A stretch of DNA of 64,000 bases from Coprinellus micaceus. Its lineage: Eukaryota; Basidiomycota; Agaricomycetes; Agaricales; Psathyrellaceae. The notes under the pieces were generated by a model that saw only the letters and a list, made by a program, of their open reading frames with translations, was not told the DNA's origin and did no database searches. A program made the position numbers and the translations under genes. Positions 34,786 through 45,707 of the stretch are shown in pieces; the stretch's first letter is position 1; each line of letters starts with the position of its first letter. The stretch lies in NCBI GenBank assembly GCA_951394405.1, contig OX596343.1, forward strand, positions 1,178,001-1,242,000, in the 5' to 3' direction.

Positions 34786-36125
34786 GCGCGAAAGCGTGCA
34801 CACAACTACAACCAACCAACACACAACCAACACACACACTCTCTCTTAGGGGGGGGATTGGGGATAATACACGTACCTGAGTACGGGCAGGGAGTTGGTT
34901 TACAGCTGCGATGCAAGATCAACAAACTAGATGCAACAAGACGTGAGTGCGAAGGGGGAACGTAGGAGTTCTCTAAGCAACTTCAAGCGTAGGTCTGAGG
35001 AACACGAAGCTCGACTCAAAGACTTCAAGATCTCACAAAATGCGAGATGGCACACACAATCTTTCTTGGGACAGTCCGACACACTTCAATCACAACTCTG
35101 AGCACAACTTGATCACAATTTCGCTAAGATAGACAGGCAAACAGTAATGTCCAATTTCACTAAGAGCCGCCGAATCACAGTCGCGCGCACTCGAACCAAA
35201 ACAAACAAATCTGCACTAGGGCTGCTATGGTATTTTGCGTCTATGGATCGCTAGGTTATATACAGGTTTTCGTGGCTGTGCGTAGAGATAAGAGATACGA
35301 GAGAGTGAACATATAGACAAAAAAGGATCGAGATCGAGACCAGGAACATAACGAGATAAACATAAACATGTGGATAAAAGATAAAAATGAAAAGAGATGA
35401 GAGGGACAGGAAACTAGCACACGTTGGAGTGGCTATTATTAGTCTCGGCGTTGAAGCCGTGAGTGGGACGCACAAGGGCATTCCTTGGCAAACCGCCTAT
35501 CTCCAGGCCTACGCTCCTGCAGTATTCACGCTTGTGATCTTGACCCCTGTGTCCGCGTGCGGGCGCTTATCAACCGTGCAACTTCTGATCATTACTCGGC
35601 TAGCTGGTGGTTACCGGTGGTACCTGTGATCGTGAGGCTATCCGTGTGCGAGGTTTCTCCAACTGCCCCTATCTGCGACCCAGCCCCGTGTACCGTTCGT
35701 GAGTCTGTCAGTGACAATAGATATTCCCTATGCACGCTCGTTTGTGTATGGCTCGTATGTCTCTCGATGATCTTTACTCGTCTCGGTATCTACACGTCTT
35801 CTTGATCTCTACGCGTCTTCGTGGATTTAGCATTGGTCCTGTGCCTGGGCATGCCCTGTTTGGTATGTGCGAGATCACGACTCTCGCGTGCCAGGCAGAC
35901 AAGTCGCTTCCCTTCGGTTCTCGGTTCTCGGCATCTCGTATTTGGGTGCGATAAGATCACGAATCTAATCTGCTAAGCGCCCATGCTCGATCTCCTTGTT
36001 CCAGGGTTCTCCTTAGCACAGCTGTTGAGTGGGGCGTCTCACAGCTCTCGTTGTCCCTCAGTCGTTCACGATTGGGAGTTAGGAACGCGAATATGATGAC
36101 AATTGGGTATAATTCGTGTTTTTAT
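34782..36125. mobile_element. Unclassified ~1.34-kb insertion in the accessory ORF
   Basis: The segment has no coding capacity and separates two pieces of one ORF. ACGGG occurs at both edges (34777-34781 and 36126-36130) and could be a 5-bp duplication, but no TG..CA ends or inverted repeats were found, and the two ORF pieces are in different frames when joined there. The minus strand has a TATATAACC-like TATA box near 35,260, so a solo LTR in reverse orientation is possible. Treat the boundaries as approximate. Confidence 0.4.
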
Positions 36126-36138
36126 ACGGGTAGCCTAG

Positions 36139-36625
36139 AACCAGGCGTATCAACGCGGCGCTCCAGGAAGCCAAGGACAACTTGGCGTCCTGGACCAGCC
36201 TCCTTGAGGACAACATTCTAGAGGTCCGCATCGCTGTACGCAAGGCCCACCTCCTCCTCCGCAACTACAACCTCCGCATCGAACGCCACGGTAAGACCCA
36301 CCTTGGCCGTTTCTCCGCCGCTGACAAGGCACTCCGCAAGGACGTCACTTGCAAGACGTGCGGGGAGAAGCATCACTGGACAGTGGACCACATCAAGTGG
36401 GTCTGCAAGCACTGCCACAAGCCGGCTCCCCACCATTACGTCAACGACTGCCCCTCCAAGCCCCAGAAACCACGCCGCTCCCCTCGCAACCACACCCCCT
36501 ACACCAAACCCAAGACCAAGAAAGAAGAAATGCCCGCCCTCATGGAGATTGACGAAGATTGGAAGTTCGAGGATGGGTGGAACGATGACGGTGACGCACT
36601 GTTCGCAGAGTCCGGTTGGGACTAG
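36139..36625 (+). CDS. Gypsy accessory ORF, second segment with Cys/His cluster
   Basis: Open from about 36,139 (RINAALQEAKDNLASW) to TAG at 36623-36625; the first ATG is internal (near 36,182) if the segment is read alone. It carries a Cys/His cluster CKTCGEKHHWTVDHIKWVC followed by KHCHKPAPHHYVNDCP, likely zinc-binding, then a basic Pro-rich and an acidic tail ending in DALFAESGWD. It lies directly before the polypurine tract and 3' LTR. Probably the C-terminal half of the protein begun at 34,159. Confidence 0.55.
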
Positions 36626-36654
36626 ACTGTTCGAGCCAGGGGCTCGAACCTTGT

Positions 36655-36662
36655 GAGGGGGG
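36655..36662 (+). promoter_or_regulatory. Polypurine tract of the Gypsy element
   Basis: GAGGGGGG lies 3 nt before the 3' LTR start at 36666, the expected place for the plus-strand primer. Confidence 0.7.
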
Positions 36663-36843
36663 TATTGTTACGTTTCACTTCACCCCTATCCCCCTTACCT
36701 ATGCACCGCCACTAGTTTATTTCTTTTCTTTTTATGACGTCAGGGGTATGACGTCATACCCTTGACCCTGACTCCGCTCCGCAGCTACCCCTGACTCACA
36801 CGCAGTACACGCTTACTACGACTCCGCAGCTACAACTCCACCC

Positions 36844-39606
36844 CACCTAAGTCACCCAAGCTGGCCGGCTCTAAGCCGGGCCCAGCTCGGCTCAGCTCCC
36901 GACTTAGAGCCGGCCAGCTCTGGCAGGCAGCTGGGCTGGGCTGGGCGAGCTGGCGTCTGGCTCAGCTAAAACGGCTGAGCTGGGCTGAGCTGGGTGTGCA
37001 GCTGAGCCAAGTGCAGTGTAGCTCAGCTCATTGACAGTGGGCTGAGCTGTCACGCAAGCTGAGCTCAGCTAGCTGGGCAGAGCTGGGACACCCTCAGCTC
37101 GGGCTGGGGGTAACCCAGCTAAATACTTATAATTATAATTATTACCATTTCTTTAGCACTAGCTGAGCCCAGCTGGCTCAGCTGGCTGAGCTACAGAGCT
37201 GAGCTCCTGTCACGCTCCTGTCACACTTTGTGTATGTTTGTGTATGTTTGTCAAACCCATGTCACACCCCACCACATTTGATAGTGGCATCATGCCGACT
37301 AAAAATAAATATGATGTCATAGTGATAAGATATATCAATGAGGTCATGATTTTCAGGCACAGGGACGTGATGTGATGTCATCAGTTTTGTGATATCACGT
37401 CTCCGATGATGTCACACTCATTTAGATAAGAAATGGGCAGATTCCGATGCCCCCGATCATACTCAGTTCTTCACCGATAAGGGTGATTTTGGTATCGTTA
37501 GAAAGCCCTAAACGAGGGCTTTCCAATGTATGTAACATCGCCTTGACTCCTTTGATCTAGATTCCAAGAATGAGCATTCTTGTGGATTTTCGACAATCTG
37601 GGTGCTTGCAAGCACAGTTTTCATCTCAATACCTGCTCTTGGATGCACATTTGTTGTATTTACGGTTTACAGATGATGTGGCACATCTATCATGGGCCTT
37701 ATACAGCTTTTATATGCGCTCTTTCTCTATAAAAGAACCAGAAACTGTACAAATCTTGGGTTTCACATGTGCGAAGGCCATGTCATGGGCCTGTAACACT
37801 CCAAACAATGCCATAAATATTGAGAGCTATTGCGTGCTACCTATACTACCTCTAGCAGCATCATTCCCAGCCTCAATCCATACCAGGACTGTGGAATTAA
37901 GCCAGAAGCACCAAAAACACTCAATCACAGCTATATGCATGTGCATTCCGTATGATGGACACCGTGGGAAGACTAACGACTATGCCCATAAAATCTAGAT
38001 TCAAAAACAATGGCGAATACAAAAGACCGGAAAGGGAACGGACCACACATGCCAAAGATATAGCAGGAACACTGCCGGCTTGCAGCAGTCGTGTTGAACA
38101 ACTTTGCACTTGGGTCACAACTGGTACCAAATGCACAGTTTAGGCCATATCTCAGCAATGGGTGGTTCGTTTGCTTAGGTGTCTTTTGACATTTGTATCT
38201 GTAGATAATACATTCCCAATTCCCTAACCCAAAAACCGTGTGAACTATTGTGGGTGCCTCTAACCCACAATACGTCGGTTTTTGCACAACTTGCTTGATA
38301 CCTGGTTGCAATGGATGGTGCTGGTCTAGTACTTGGAGCTATGGTTTATACCATGTGAGATCACTGTCCCAATAGCCTTTGGGTGATCCAAAAGTATCTG
38401 TTTGAAAGCCCATGCAATAGAACAAGCACATGCACCATCCACACCACCATATGAGGTTACGCAAATTTGATGAGGGGTTCCTGTCTGATTTATTGGTGAT
38501 AGCAAATAGCTGGGTGATTACACTGCATATGTTTGCCAGCCCCCAATGTCCAAGTCTGTTCGCTAATAACCCAAATACATCTGAACCCCAGTGTGTAAGG
38601 GATCATTGCATGGTGGTACTGGTCCTTGCATACCATTCTATGGGGTCAGGGAAATTTAAGGGTGTGCTCTTGTGTGATTTATGGGTGGTAGCAGGTGGCA
38701 GGGTGATCACATTGCATGTGTCCGCTTGCCTCTACAGCCGAAACCTGTCTTCTAATTATCCAAATACCCATGAGGCCCAATGTGTTATGTGTAGTCATGC
38801 GGTAGTACACACCCTCCTCTTCATCCAACCGAAGTTTTCACAGGGTTCACACATCACATTGTGTGCCAAAATAACCTAAACAGTGTCATCACAAAGCCTG
38901 GAATTTTGAAACCCTCCATTTTGCATCCGTGCGAGCCGAAGTTGACGTCGCAACACACACATCCAAATAGAGGCTGACAAGGGCTTTCTAACGATACCAA
39001 AATCATCCTTATCGGCCAAGAATTGACTCTGATATCAGGCATGCGATTTTGAATAGTCTTATCTAAATGAGTGTCATTTCCGATCTCAGATCTGCATGAC
39101 ATCATTGACAGTTTGGCATGTATGACATCACGATCTACATGACATCATATCTATTTGTGTATGTATGACATCATCACTTGTTTGTTTGTCATGTTTGTCA
39201 TTGTTTGTTGTGTCACACACTGGTCACATCTGTCACAGTGTGACTGTAACACCGGAGCTGAGCTCAGCTGGGTGTCAGCTCAGCTGTAGGGTCCAGCTCA
39301 GCTGGATAGCCTAGTACGATGGGAGGAACTTGTACCTGAGCTGAGCTTCGCACACTCGAGCTGAGCCCCCACCGTGCGAGCAGCTCAGCTCCCCATCTCA
39401 GCTGGGTGACTCTCAGCTTAGCTAGCAATAGCTCAGCTCAGCTGGATATGTGCCAGCCCAGAGCTGAGCTGACGCAATTTTAGCTGAGCCGGACACCAGC
39501 CCGCCAGCCCAGCCCAGCTGCCTGCCAGAGCTGGCCGGCTCTAAGCTGGGGGAGCTGAGCCAAGCTGGGCCCGGCTTAGAGCCGGCCAGCTCGGGTGACC
39601 TAGGTG
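36844..39606. mobile_element. 2,763-bp element with long inverted arms
   Basis: Ends CACCTAAGTCACCC and (complemented) CACCTAGGTCACCC open long imperfect inverted repeats: CTGGCCGGCTCTAAGCCGGG is present at both ends, and a deeper pair (GATTTTGGTATCGTTAGAAA near 37,487 versus its complement near 38,990) shows the arms extend about 650 bp. Outer parts are packed with AGCTGAGC/AGCTCAGC words. The flanking 8-bp duplication is CTCCACCC (36836-36843, 39607-39614), consistent with a hAT- or P-type non-autonomous element. The empty site is known from the 5' LTR. No transposase is evident. Confidence 0.88.
38445..38870 (+). repeat. Two-copy tandem repeat of about 210 bp inside the inverted-arm element
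   Basis: The unit from about 38,455 (AAATTTGATGAGGGGTTCCT...TGATTTATTGGTGATAGCAA) is repeated from about 38,650 (AAATTTAAGGGTGTGCTCTT...TGATTTATGGGTGGTAGCAG) with about 70-80% similarity by eye, continuing through matching ACATTGCATGTGT and AATACCCATGAGGCCCA blocks. Confidence 0.7.
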
Positions 39607-40075
39607 CTCCACCCCACTCCACTAATACTCCACCTCCCCCACTATTACCTCACTACCTCGTCATACACAGCTACCCCATGACTCACACTAATGGGTATAT
39701 AAAGCCCCACAAAACGCCCCATGTAACTTAGCTTGTTATACTTTAATCTTAGTCCCCTTTCGTCCCCTCCACACTTCCGCTCCCCCATACAAAGCTCCTG
39801 CAAGACACACGACCCTCTCCACAAGACTCCAATGCACCACGAATAGACAGTGAACACCACACTTCGACCCTTCCACACTCTACTGTCGCCGATACAGTAA
39901 ACCGCAAGTGTGACGACCAGGACTTGACTAGTACCGATCAACAGGAGGACCCCTATTGACAACGAACCCCCTAGTGAGTGCCTTTAGTATCCGATAGCCC
40001 CTGACGTGTCTAGGAGAACGTGCAAGCTAGATACCAGTGCGACGTGTTATAGACAATAGACGTGCGACTGCAAGT

Positions 40076-40111
<36 letters not shown>

Positions 40112-40172
40112 TCTAAGGTTAATGACCAGTGACGGACAACGCAAACTCCCTCATCGAGGTCGTAACAGTCCC

Positions 40173-40699
40173 AGCTCCCTATAGGCGGGCGCTTAATAGT
40201 CTCGAGGAGGGCACCAGGGCAACACCCACGCCACCCATGGATCGACAGCACCGTCCGGAGTTGCTTCAAATAGACGCCCATCCTCACCCAACATCCCCCA
40301 TCACATCGTCACCTTGATCTTCCCGTGTTGCCCGACTCCCGCCAACGTCGGGAGCCTGCTAGTGGGAGCCTAGATGGCGGCTAGCACCACTCACCCGCAT
40401 TCCCTAGCCACCCCGCCTCATCCCCTTCCTCCATCTCCCTCTCCGTGTGAAGGGAGTGCTCATCGTATCCCATCGAGTCATGGATCCGCGTTTTCCACAT
40501 CAAGACGCCCCGCTCTCTCCCTCTCTCCTGCGCCTGCCCTCATTTCTTACCCCCCGACTCCCTCGCCCCCTTTAGACATCTGCCTGCCCGCCCACCTTCT
40601 AACTGAACACCCTTCCACGTGCTCTCCATCGTTCCTCCTCCCCATGCAGTGCCTCGTTTTCCTCTACTCAGAGCCAATAAACGTCTAACAGGATCTTCA
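40173..40699. other. Right flank of the Gypsy insertion, no supported gene
   Basis: This was contiguous with sequence before 21,427 prior to the insertion. It is Pro/Ser-coding-biased in one frame, without a convincing gene. Confidence 0.35.
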
Positions 40700-42200
40700 A
40701 CGGACGCTGACTGCATGGCCCGCCATAGGCAACCCACTGAGTGCAACACCCAGTTGGATCTGTACGACAGGCAGGTGTTGCGGACTGCGCCTGGCACGCA
40801 CACGCGAATGCGACGGCCGCGCTGGGGTATGTGTTTGAGGGGTGATGAATGGGTCTGCGAAGGTCCCTGACATGGCATTTTCATTCTCTAGATTGATGGA
40901 GCAACGGTGGGATGTCCCAAAGTAACCGAGAACTCTGCATTGTGGAAGCCTGGTTGGCACTCGCAATCTGTTGGACCGTCGTCAGCAGCTGTTTGGAAGA
41001 AAACGCAATGCGTGACAAAGCGGGGATGTGGCCAACATCGACTTGGGAAATGGCGCAAAACAAGCGCCTCATCACACTGCGCAACGGTTAACTCCCCATC
41101 GTCGAGAGAGGCACAGCAAGGCAATGATCGCGGCGTTGAAGAAATTGGGGGAAAGGGCTGAACGAGCGATGCAAGTAATAAAGGGAATCCACGAAAAACG
41201 AAATGCAGACCACGAATAATCGATCAGAGACGTACCAGAGGCACACTCCACCCACATATCCTGCCCACAACCCACACTACCTCCTTCACTTCCTGCCCTC
41301 TGGTTCTCCACATGCAGAGCTCATCCCTCCCTGCAACTGGAAGCAGGGGCGGTCATGCCATCGAGCAGATCAGATCCCAGGGAGGGTCGATAGAAATTGG
41401 TGCGAGCCTCGCAGTCGAGATCGTAGTCGTAGATGCGGGCACTTGTTGCAGTACAGCGTACTAGGTGTATCCAAGCCCCAGGGTGTGTAATCGAAGGCGT
41501 TGGATCCTTGAGCTGGGATGACTCGAGGGCGTCCAGGTGGTCGTGCGGGGTTCATACTCCTCTTGGCGGGTTCAACTTCCCTTGCGGACAAAGGCTGGAA
41601 GATGAGGGCGTCCTGGATAGGGAAATGTTAGCACACGAGGTGGTGTATTGAGCGCGAATCAGAAGTTCACCTTGCTCATCATTAGCGATCATCGGTCCGG
41701 AGCTTTGGGGATCAACTCAACACCAATACAATGCCTCATTGGCCCTGGACTCGCCGTCATTGGGGTGGGGAGCTTTGTTGGGCGAAATATCACGATTGGG
41801 GGCCTTTCAGTCGCCGATGAGGTCTCCGCGCCCTTCCCGCTTAAGCCAAGGTGCAGCGAGAAGGAACAGGGTAGACGGTGTACGAGCTATTCTTCCACCC
41901 TTGTCACAAGGCGCTGCAATTCATGCAGCTTTTCGAGGCGCTGGGAAATCCGAATTCTCTCGTATCTGTATGGCTGGCCTTTCAAGGGGTCGCCTGGACG
42001 ATGCGTAGCGTGCCCTTTGCCGACTCGGGCAGCTCAAGCTCCGGTCGTGAACGAGCCCTTGAGCGCGTAGGCTTATGGGGTTTCCGCGCCCCATACTCTC
42101 CAGTGAGGCATTCTGCGACTGCGGATGGGGTCGTACAGGATAGAAGTCCGCTCAAGATTGAGCGGGCATCCCCTATCTGCTGGTGGTGTGTGTGGTAGGC
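40700..42200 (-). pseudogene. Copy A of a tandemly duplicated decayed gene
   Basis: This copy aligns with 42,345-43,640 at an offset of about 1.62-1.65 kb, with shared landmarks such as GCAACCCACTGA, GTCCAGGTGGTCGTGCGGGG and GACGATGCGTAG. The coding strand is minus, judged from copy B. Here the frame is more broken, with stops and shifts in every reading. The family is not recognised. Confidence 0.5.
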
Positions 42201-42344
42201 TAGAGGTGATCCAAAGAATGCCTGCAGTCCGCTCTAAGCCAGGAAGTGGTTAACGGAAGCTTCAATGGGGCATGATCACATCGGCATCGCCGTTGCCGGT
42301 TCATAGCACCGAGCTTGATACTGGGGACCTGGTCGAAAGGTCGG

Positions 42345-43640
42345 AGCAAACGCTGACTGCATGACCCGCTGTAGGCAACCCACTGACCGGGACGCCTGCC
42401 GGATCTGTACGGCGGGCAGGTATTGGGATAGCGTCAGGGATGCACATGCGAATGTGAAGGGTGATCTTGACTATCCATTAAAGGGTGGTGAACGGCGTCT
42501 GGGAAGGTCCTTGACTTGAGGTTTCCATTGTCGAGACCGACTAGGACGATGATACCCGGAATCAGCAGAGCGGCCTGCATCGTTGAAGGTTCGTTCGGGG
42601 TACTCTCCATCTGCAGCGCCGTCGTCAGTCGCTGTACGGCGAGGAAGGCGAAGAGCACGTTGAAGCGGGGATCTGGCCAGCAAGGGCGGAAAATAAACGC
42701 AGCGATTATCTCTCCATTGTCAAGAGCGGCACAACAAGACAATGGGCGTGGGGTCGAAGAAATTGAGAGAGGGCGGAACAAATGAAGGAGGTAATAAAAG
42801 GATTCACGAAGAGCGAAATGCAGAATACGAATAATCGAGGAGACACGTACCACAGGTACACACTCTATCCATACATCCTGTCCATAACCTCCCTTCGCTC
42901 CACCAACAACACACTAGCTCCCGTCCCACTCTCAGACTCGAGTTCTCCACATGCGGAGCTCATCCCTCTATGCACCCGGAAGCTGGGGCGGCCATGCCAT
43001 CGAGCATACCAGATCCCAGGTGGACTCAATAAAGGCCAACGCGAGGCTCGTAGTTGAGACTATAGTTGTAGGTACGGCGTTTGTGCGCACTGTAAGTACG
43101 AGGCTTATCCACGCCTCAGAGTAGCCGAACGTGTTGGATCTTGAGGTAGAAGGATGACTCAAGGCCGTCCAGGTGGTCGTGCGGGGTTCGTACCCCTCTT
43201 GGCAGTTTGGCTGCCCTGGGCAGACAAAGACTGGAAGATAAGGGTGTCCTGGATAGGGAAACGTTAGCATATGGGGTGGTGTGTAGAGTATAAGGCAGAG
43301 TTTCACTCACCAGTGCTCCGCCCATAGCTTGGAAGGCCAGCTCGAAATTGATGACGGTGCCTCAGTTGCCCTTGAATCCGCCGTCATTGAGGAGAACATC
43401 CGTATGGCCAGCCTTGCGAGAGGCCATCCGGACGATGCGTAGGATGTCCTCAGCCAACCCTAGCAACTCGTGCTCCGAGAATGAGACCTTCGGTCACCAG
43501 GAGTCCTTGAGCACGTAGCCCCAGGAGGCCTCTCAAGTCGTTCATCGGCTGCGGACAGAGTCGTACAGGATGGCGATCTTCTCTGACTCGAGCACGCCTC
43601 CGCTGCTCGCTGGTGCTTGAGTTGGCGCCCGTACTAGAGG
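42345..43640 (-). pseudogene. Copy B of the duplicated decayed gene
   Basis: On the minus strand, pieces read like protein: EDILRIVRMASRKAGHTDVL followed by LNDGGFKGN, a stop, then GTVINFELAFQAMGGA and a GT donor; downstream LCLPRAAKLPRGVRTPHDHL and LLIPGIIVLVGLDNGN. Several in-frame stops and frame changes indicate decay. Both copies keep the same order, so duplication preceded or accompanied decay. The function is unknown. Confidence 0.5.
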
Positions 43641-44916
43641 GCAGGCAAGAGGCAATACGAACGAGAGTTGCGGCTCCTGGTGAATGTCACTGGCCGGGTG
43701 ATCTGAGCTCCAGCCCGGTTGTTGCTTCTTGGCGAGGACAAGAGACCGAATCTATCTGGCATTAGGTCTACGAGAATGATCAGCTGGGGCTGAAAAGAAC
43801 AGCTGAAGGTGCATACCTAGCACATGCCATCTCTTCCACATTCCCAGCCTCAGCGCCTGCCCCCGCGTACAGCTCGACCGTGGTACAGACGACCGTACTG
43901 GGGATTGTAGTGAACATGCGACGTTGCTGATTTGTGAGGGGCGTCGAGAGACCTCTGCTTTTTGAGCGAGGGCACGGGCGTGTACAATCAAGAAGACTTG
44001 GCTGTGTGAAGTGTGGGTGAGCCACAGCGAAGGATGCCATGCTGTTGTTTTGAAATTGTACCCACTGTGGAAGGATTCTGAGTGTGGAATGTATTTCGAG
44101 GTTGGGTGGGTGGATGATGAGCTGCAAGAAAGTCGATGGTGATTGCAAGAGACGAAGAAATCGTCAACGGTGGATCAGACACCCATACCCACGGCGCCTT
44201 TCTTTCTTTCTCCTTCACCACCAAATTGCGCCTACTCTCCCTCCCTCATTCGCCTTTCTTTCAACGCTCTTGAATCTATTTCTACAGCATGGACATACGT
44301 TGGCCAACTCAACAGGAGCCGTGAATCTCCAACCGCCACTCCGGTCCACCGCGAACGATGCCTCAAACACCAATGTGTGAACGACCCCCCCTGGCCCTTT
44401 CAAGAAGCTATTCCATATTCCGAGACAACCTAGGCCTATGGCCTCTTGAGCAGAACCTCCGCTCTTCTGTCGCCATTCGCCTTCCAGGCTGCCCATGTGC
44501 ACCAGGCTCCGCCGTCCCACTGTGGCCAAGCAACATCGCTCGTCAAGGGCCATGGCGATCTGCTCTCGGATCACTGACGGAAGCACGAGGGCCTCGTAGG
44601 ATCACAGCCAGCCGATAAATTCCCCAACGCAAAGAATGGTGAGCTCCCATTCCCCTTCAAGTTACTCTCCAGCCATCAATGCGCTTGCGAGGCCCAAACT
44701 CAAGTGCCTAATCCCATCCACCATACTGCAAGATTTCTGCCCGGCCACACCCTCGTCGCCGGCCTCCTCGCCCCCGCCCGAACGGAAACTTGCACTCGAG
44801 AATCTCTTCTCGACGCCCATTTCCACCCCACCCTTGCTAAACCTCGCGCCTCTCGGATGGCACTAGATCCGGCAACCCGTCCTACTCCTGCACCTGCCGC
44901 CCTTTCCCAGCTCCTC
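43641..44916. other. No supported gene
   Basis: Open frames on both strands (for instance 44,215-44,586 minus) overlap each other and lack splice or family support. Confidence 0.35.
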
Positions 44917-45009
44917 CATCTCAGTCACCGTGGAACGACCCCCTTTAAGGCCTATTGGAACACAAAATTAATAGGCCTTAAAGGGGGTCGTTCCACGGTG
45001 ACTGAGATG
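44917..45009. mobile_element. 93-bp palindromic mini-element, copy 1
   Basis: Two perfect 40-bp arms (CATCTCAGTCACCGTGGAAC and on) flank a 13-bp loop GGAACACAAAATT. GCTCCTC lies on both sides (44910-44916, 45010-45016) as a 7-bp duplication, or 8 bp if the first base is counted outside. A second copy sits at 57,123. Confidence 0.92.
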
Positions 45010-45707
45010 GCTCCTCCGGCATACCCAGGTCCACCAGCTCAGCCTCACGTAGCAAGAGTGCACTGAATGTAAGAGGTGCCGGCTATCCATCGCGTTTTAC
45101 ATATCCCACCGGGTGAATCTACTGCACGCTATCATTCGGGGGGACCATTCGGTAGAATCGCCGGCCCAAAAATGAGTCAAGTCGATTCTCGGTTCTCATC
45201 ACCCAATATTCAGCCTCTGGGGCTTCCTGCACGTTGCATCCTTGTGGATGCAGCGTGCGATGGCCGTTGTTTGATATGCATCGGGCACTAGGCCATGACG
45301 CTGCCCACCCAACTCAGTGTTCACGCGCGATAGTGTGACTTGAGCGGCGTCCCACCCAACATGACGCTGGGCCTCGTGTATACAATCTGTAGTATATAAC
45401 AGCGACAAATTTGCGAGCATCTCGGTTGCACCTCGCATCACCCTATCCTCCTGTCCTCACACTTCTCAGAATTGCTATGAGAGTTTTTTTTCCACTATCT
45501 CCCGTTTGCCCTCCTATGTTTCTGTGTTTCTTTCTGGGTGGCTCTGCAAGAATACACTCTCACACACACACACGCCCTGTCATTCTACGACTCACGAACC
45601 TGTAACGGCCGTCCCTATGGAAAGGGTATGGACTTGACTGCTCGCAATCATGTTGGCCTGTTCGATCTCGCGAGCCTCACGGCGCTCGCTATCACAGACG
45701 CATTCGG
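45010..45707. other. No supported gene; start of the AT-rich Helitron region
   Basis: A (CA)n tract lies near 45,560 and a T8 run near 45,485. No gene or element end was found. The left end of the Helitron may lie here, but no TC terminus could be defined. Confidence 0.35.

Larger units (their letters stand above)
21432..40167 (+). mobile_element. Ty3/Gypsy chromovirus with nested insertions
   Basis: Matching LTRs (TGTTACG...GTAACA) enclose gag, protease, reverse transcriptase, RNase H, integrase, a chromodomain and accessory ORF segments, all on the plus strand, flanked by a 5-bp duplication GTCCC. The order RT-RNaseH-integrase plus the chromodomain places it in the chromovirus branch of Metaviridae. 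Inside it lie a 6,491-bp DNA transposon, a ~1.34-kb unexplained segment and a 2,763-bp long-inverted-repeat element; without them it would be about 8.1 kb. The two LTRs are almost identical, so the Gypsy insertion is fairly young, yet pol carries four in-frame stops and a 1-nt frameshift. It cannot make a working polyprotein. Confidence 0.95.
36666..40167 (+). repeat. Gypsy 3' LTR, split by a 2.76-kb insertion
   Basis: LTR sequence runs 36666-36843 and resumes at 39615 (just after the second CTCCACCC), ending GTAACA at 40167. Rejoined length is 731 bp versus 735 bp for the 5' LTR. Between the two TGACGTCA palindromes the 6-bp spacer is GGGGTA here but TACCCC in the 5' LTR. Confidence 0.95.

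Noticed and set aside
36836..39617. 11-bp target duplication (CTCCACCCCAC) for the inverted-arm element
   Set aside because: The extra three bases are explained by the element starting with CAC; an 8-bp duplication with symmetric CACCTA ends fits better.
43160..43210. tRNA-like B box (GGGGTTCGTACCCC)
   Set aside because: It lies in the duplicated protein-coding block (RGVRTPHDH on the minus strand) and no A box or cloverleaf surrounds it.
44917..45009. Rho-independent-type terminator hairpin
   Set aside because: Two copies with distinct flanking duplications show a mobile element, and the host is a eukaryote.
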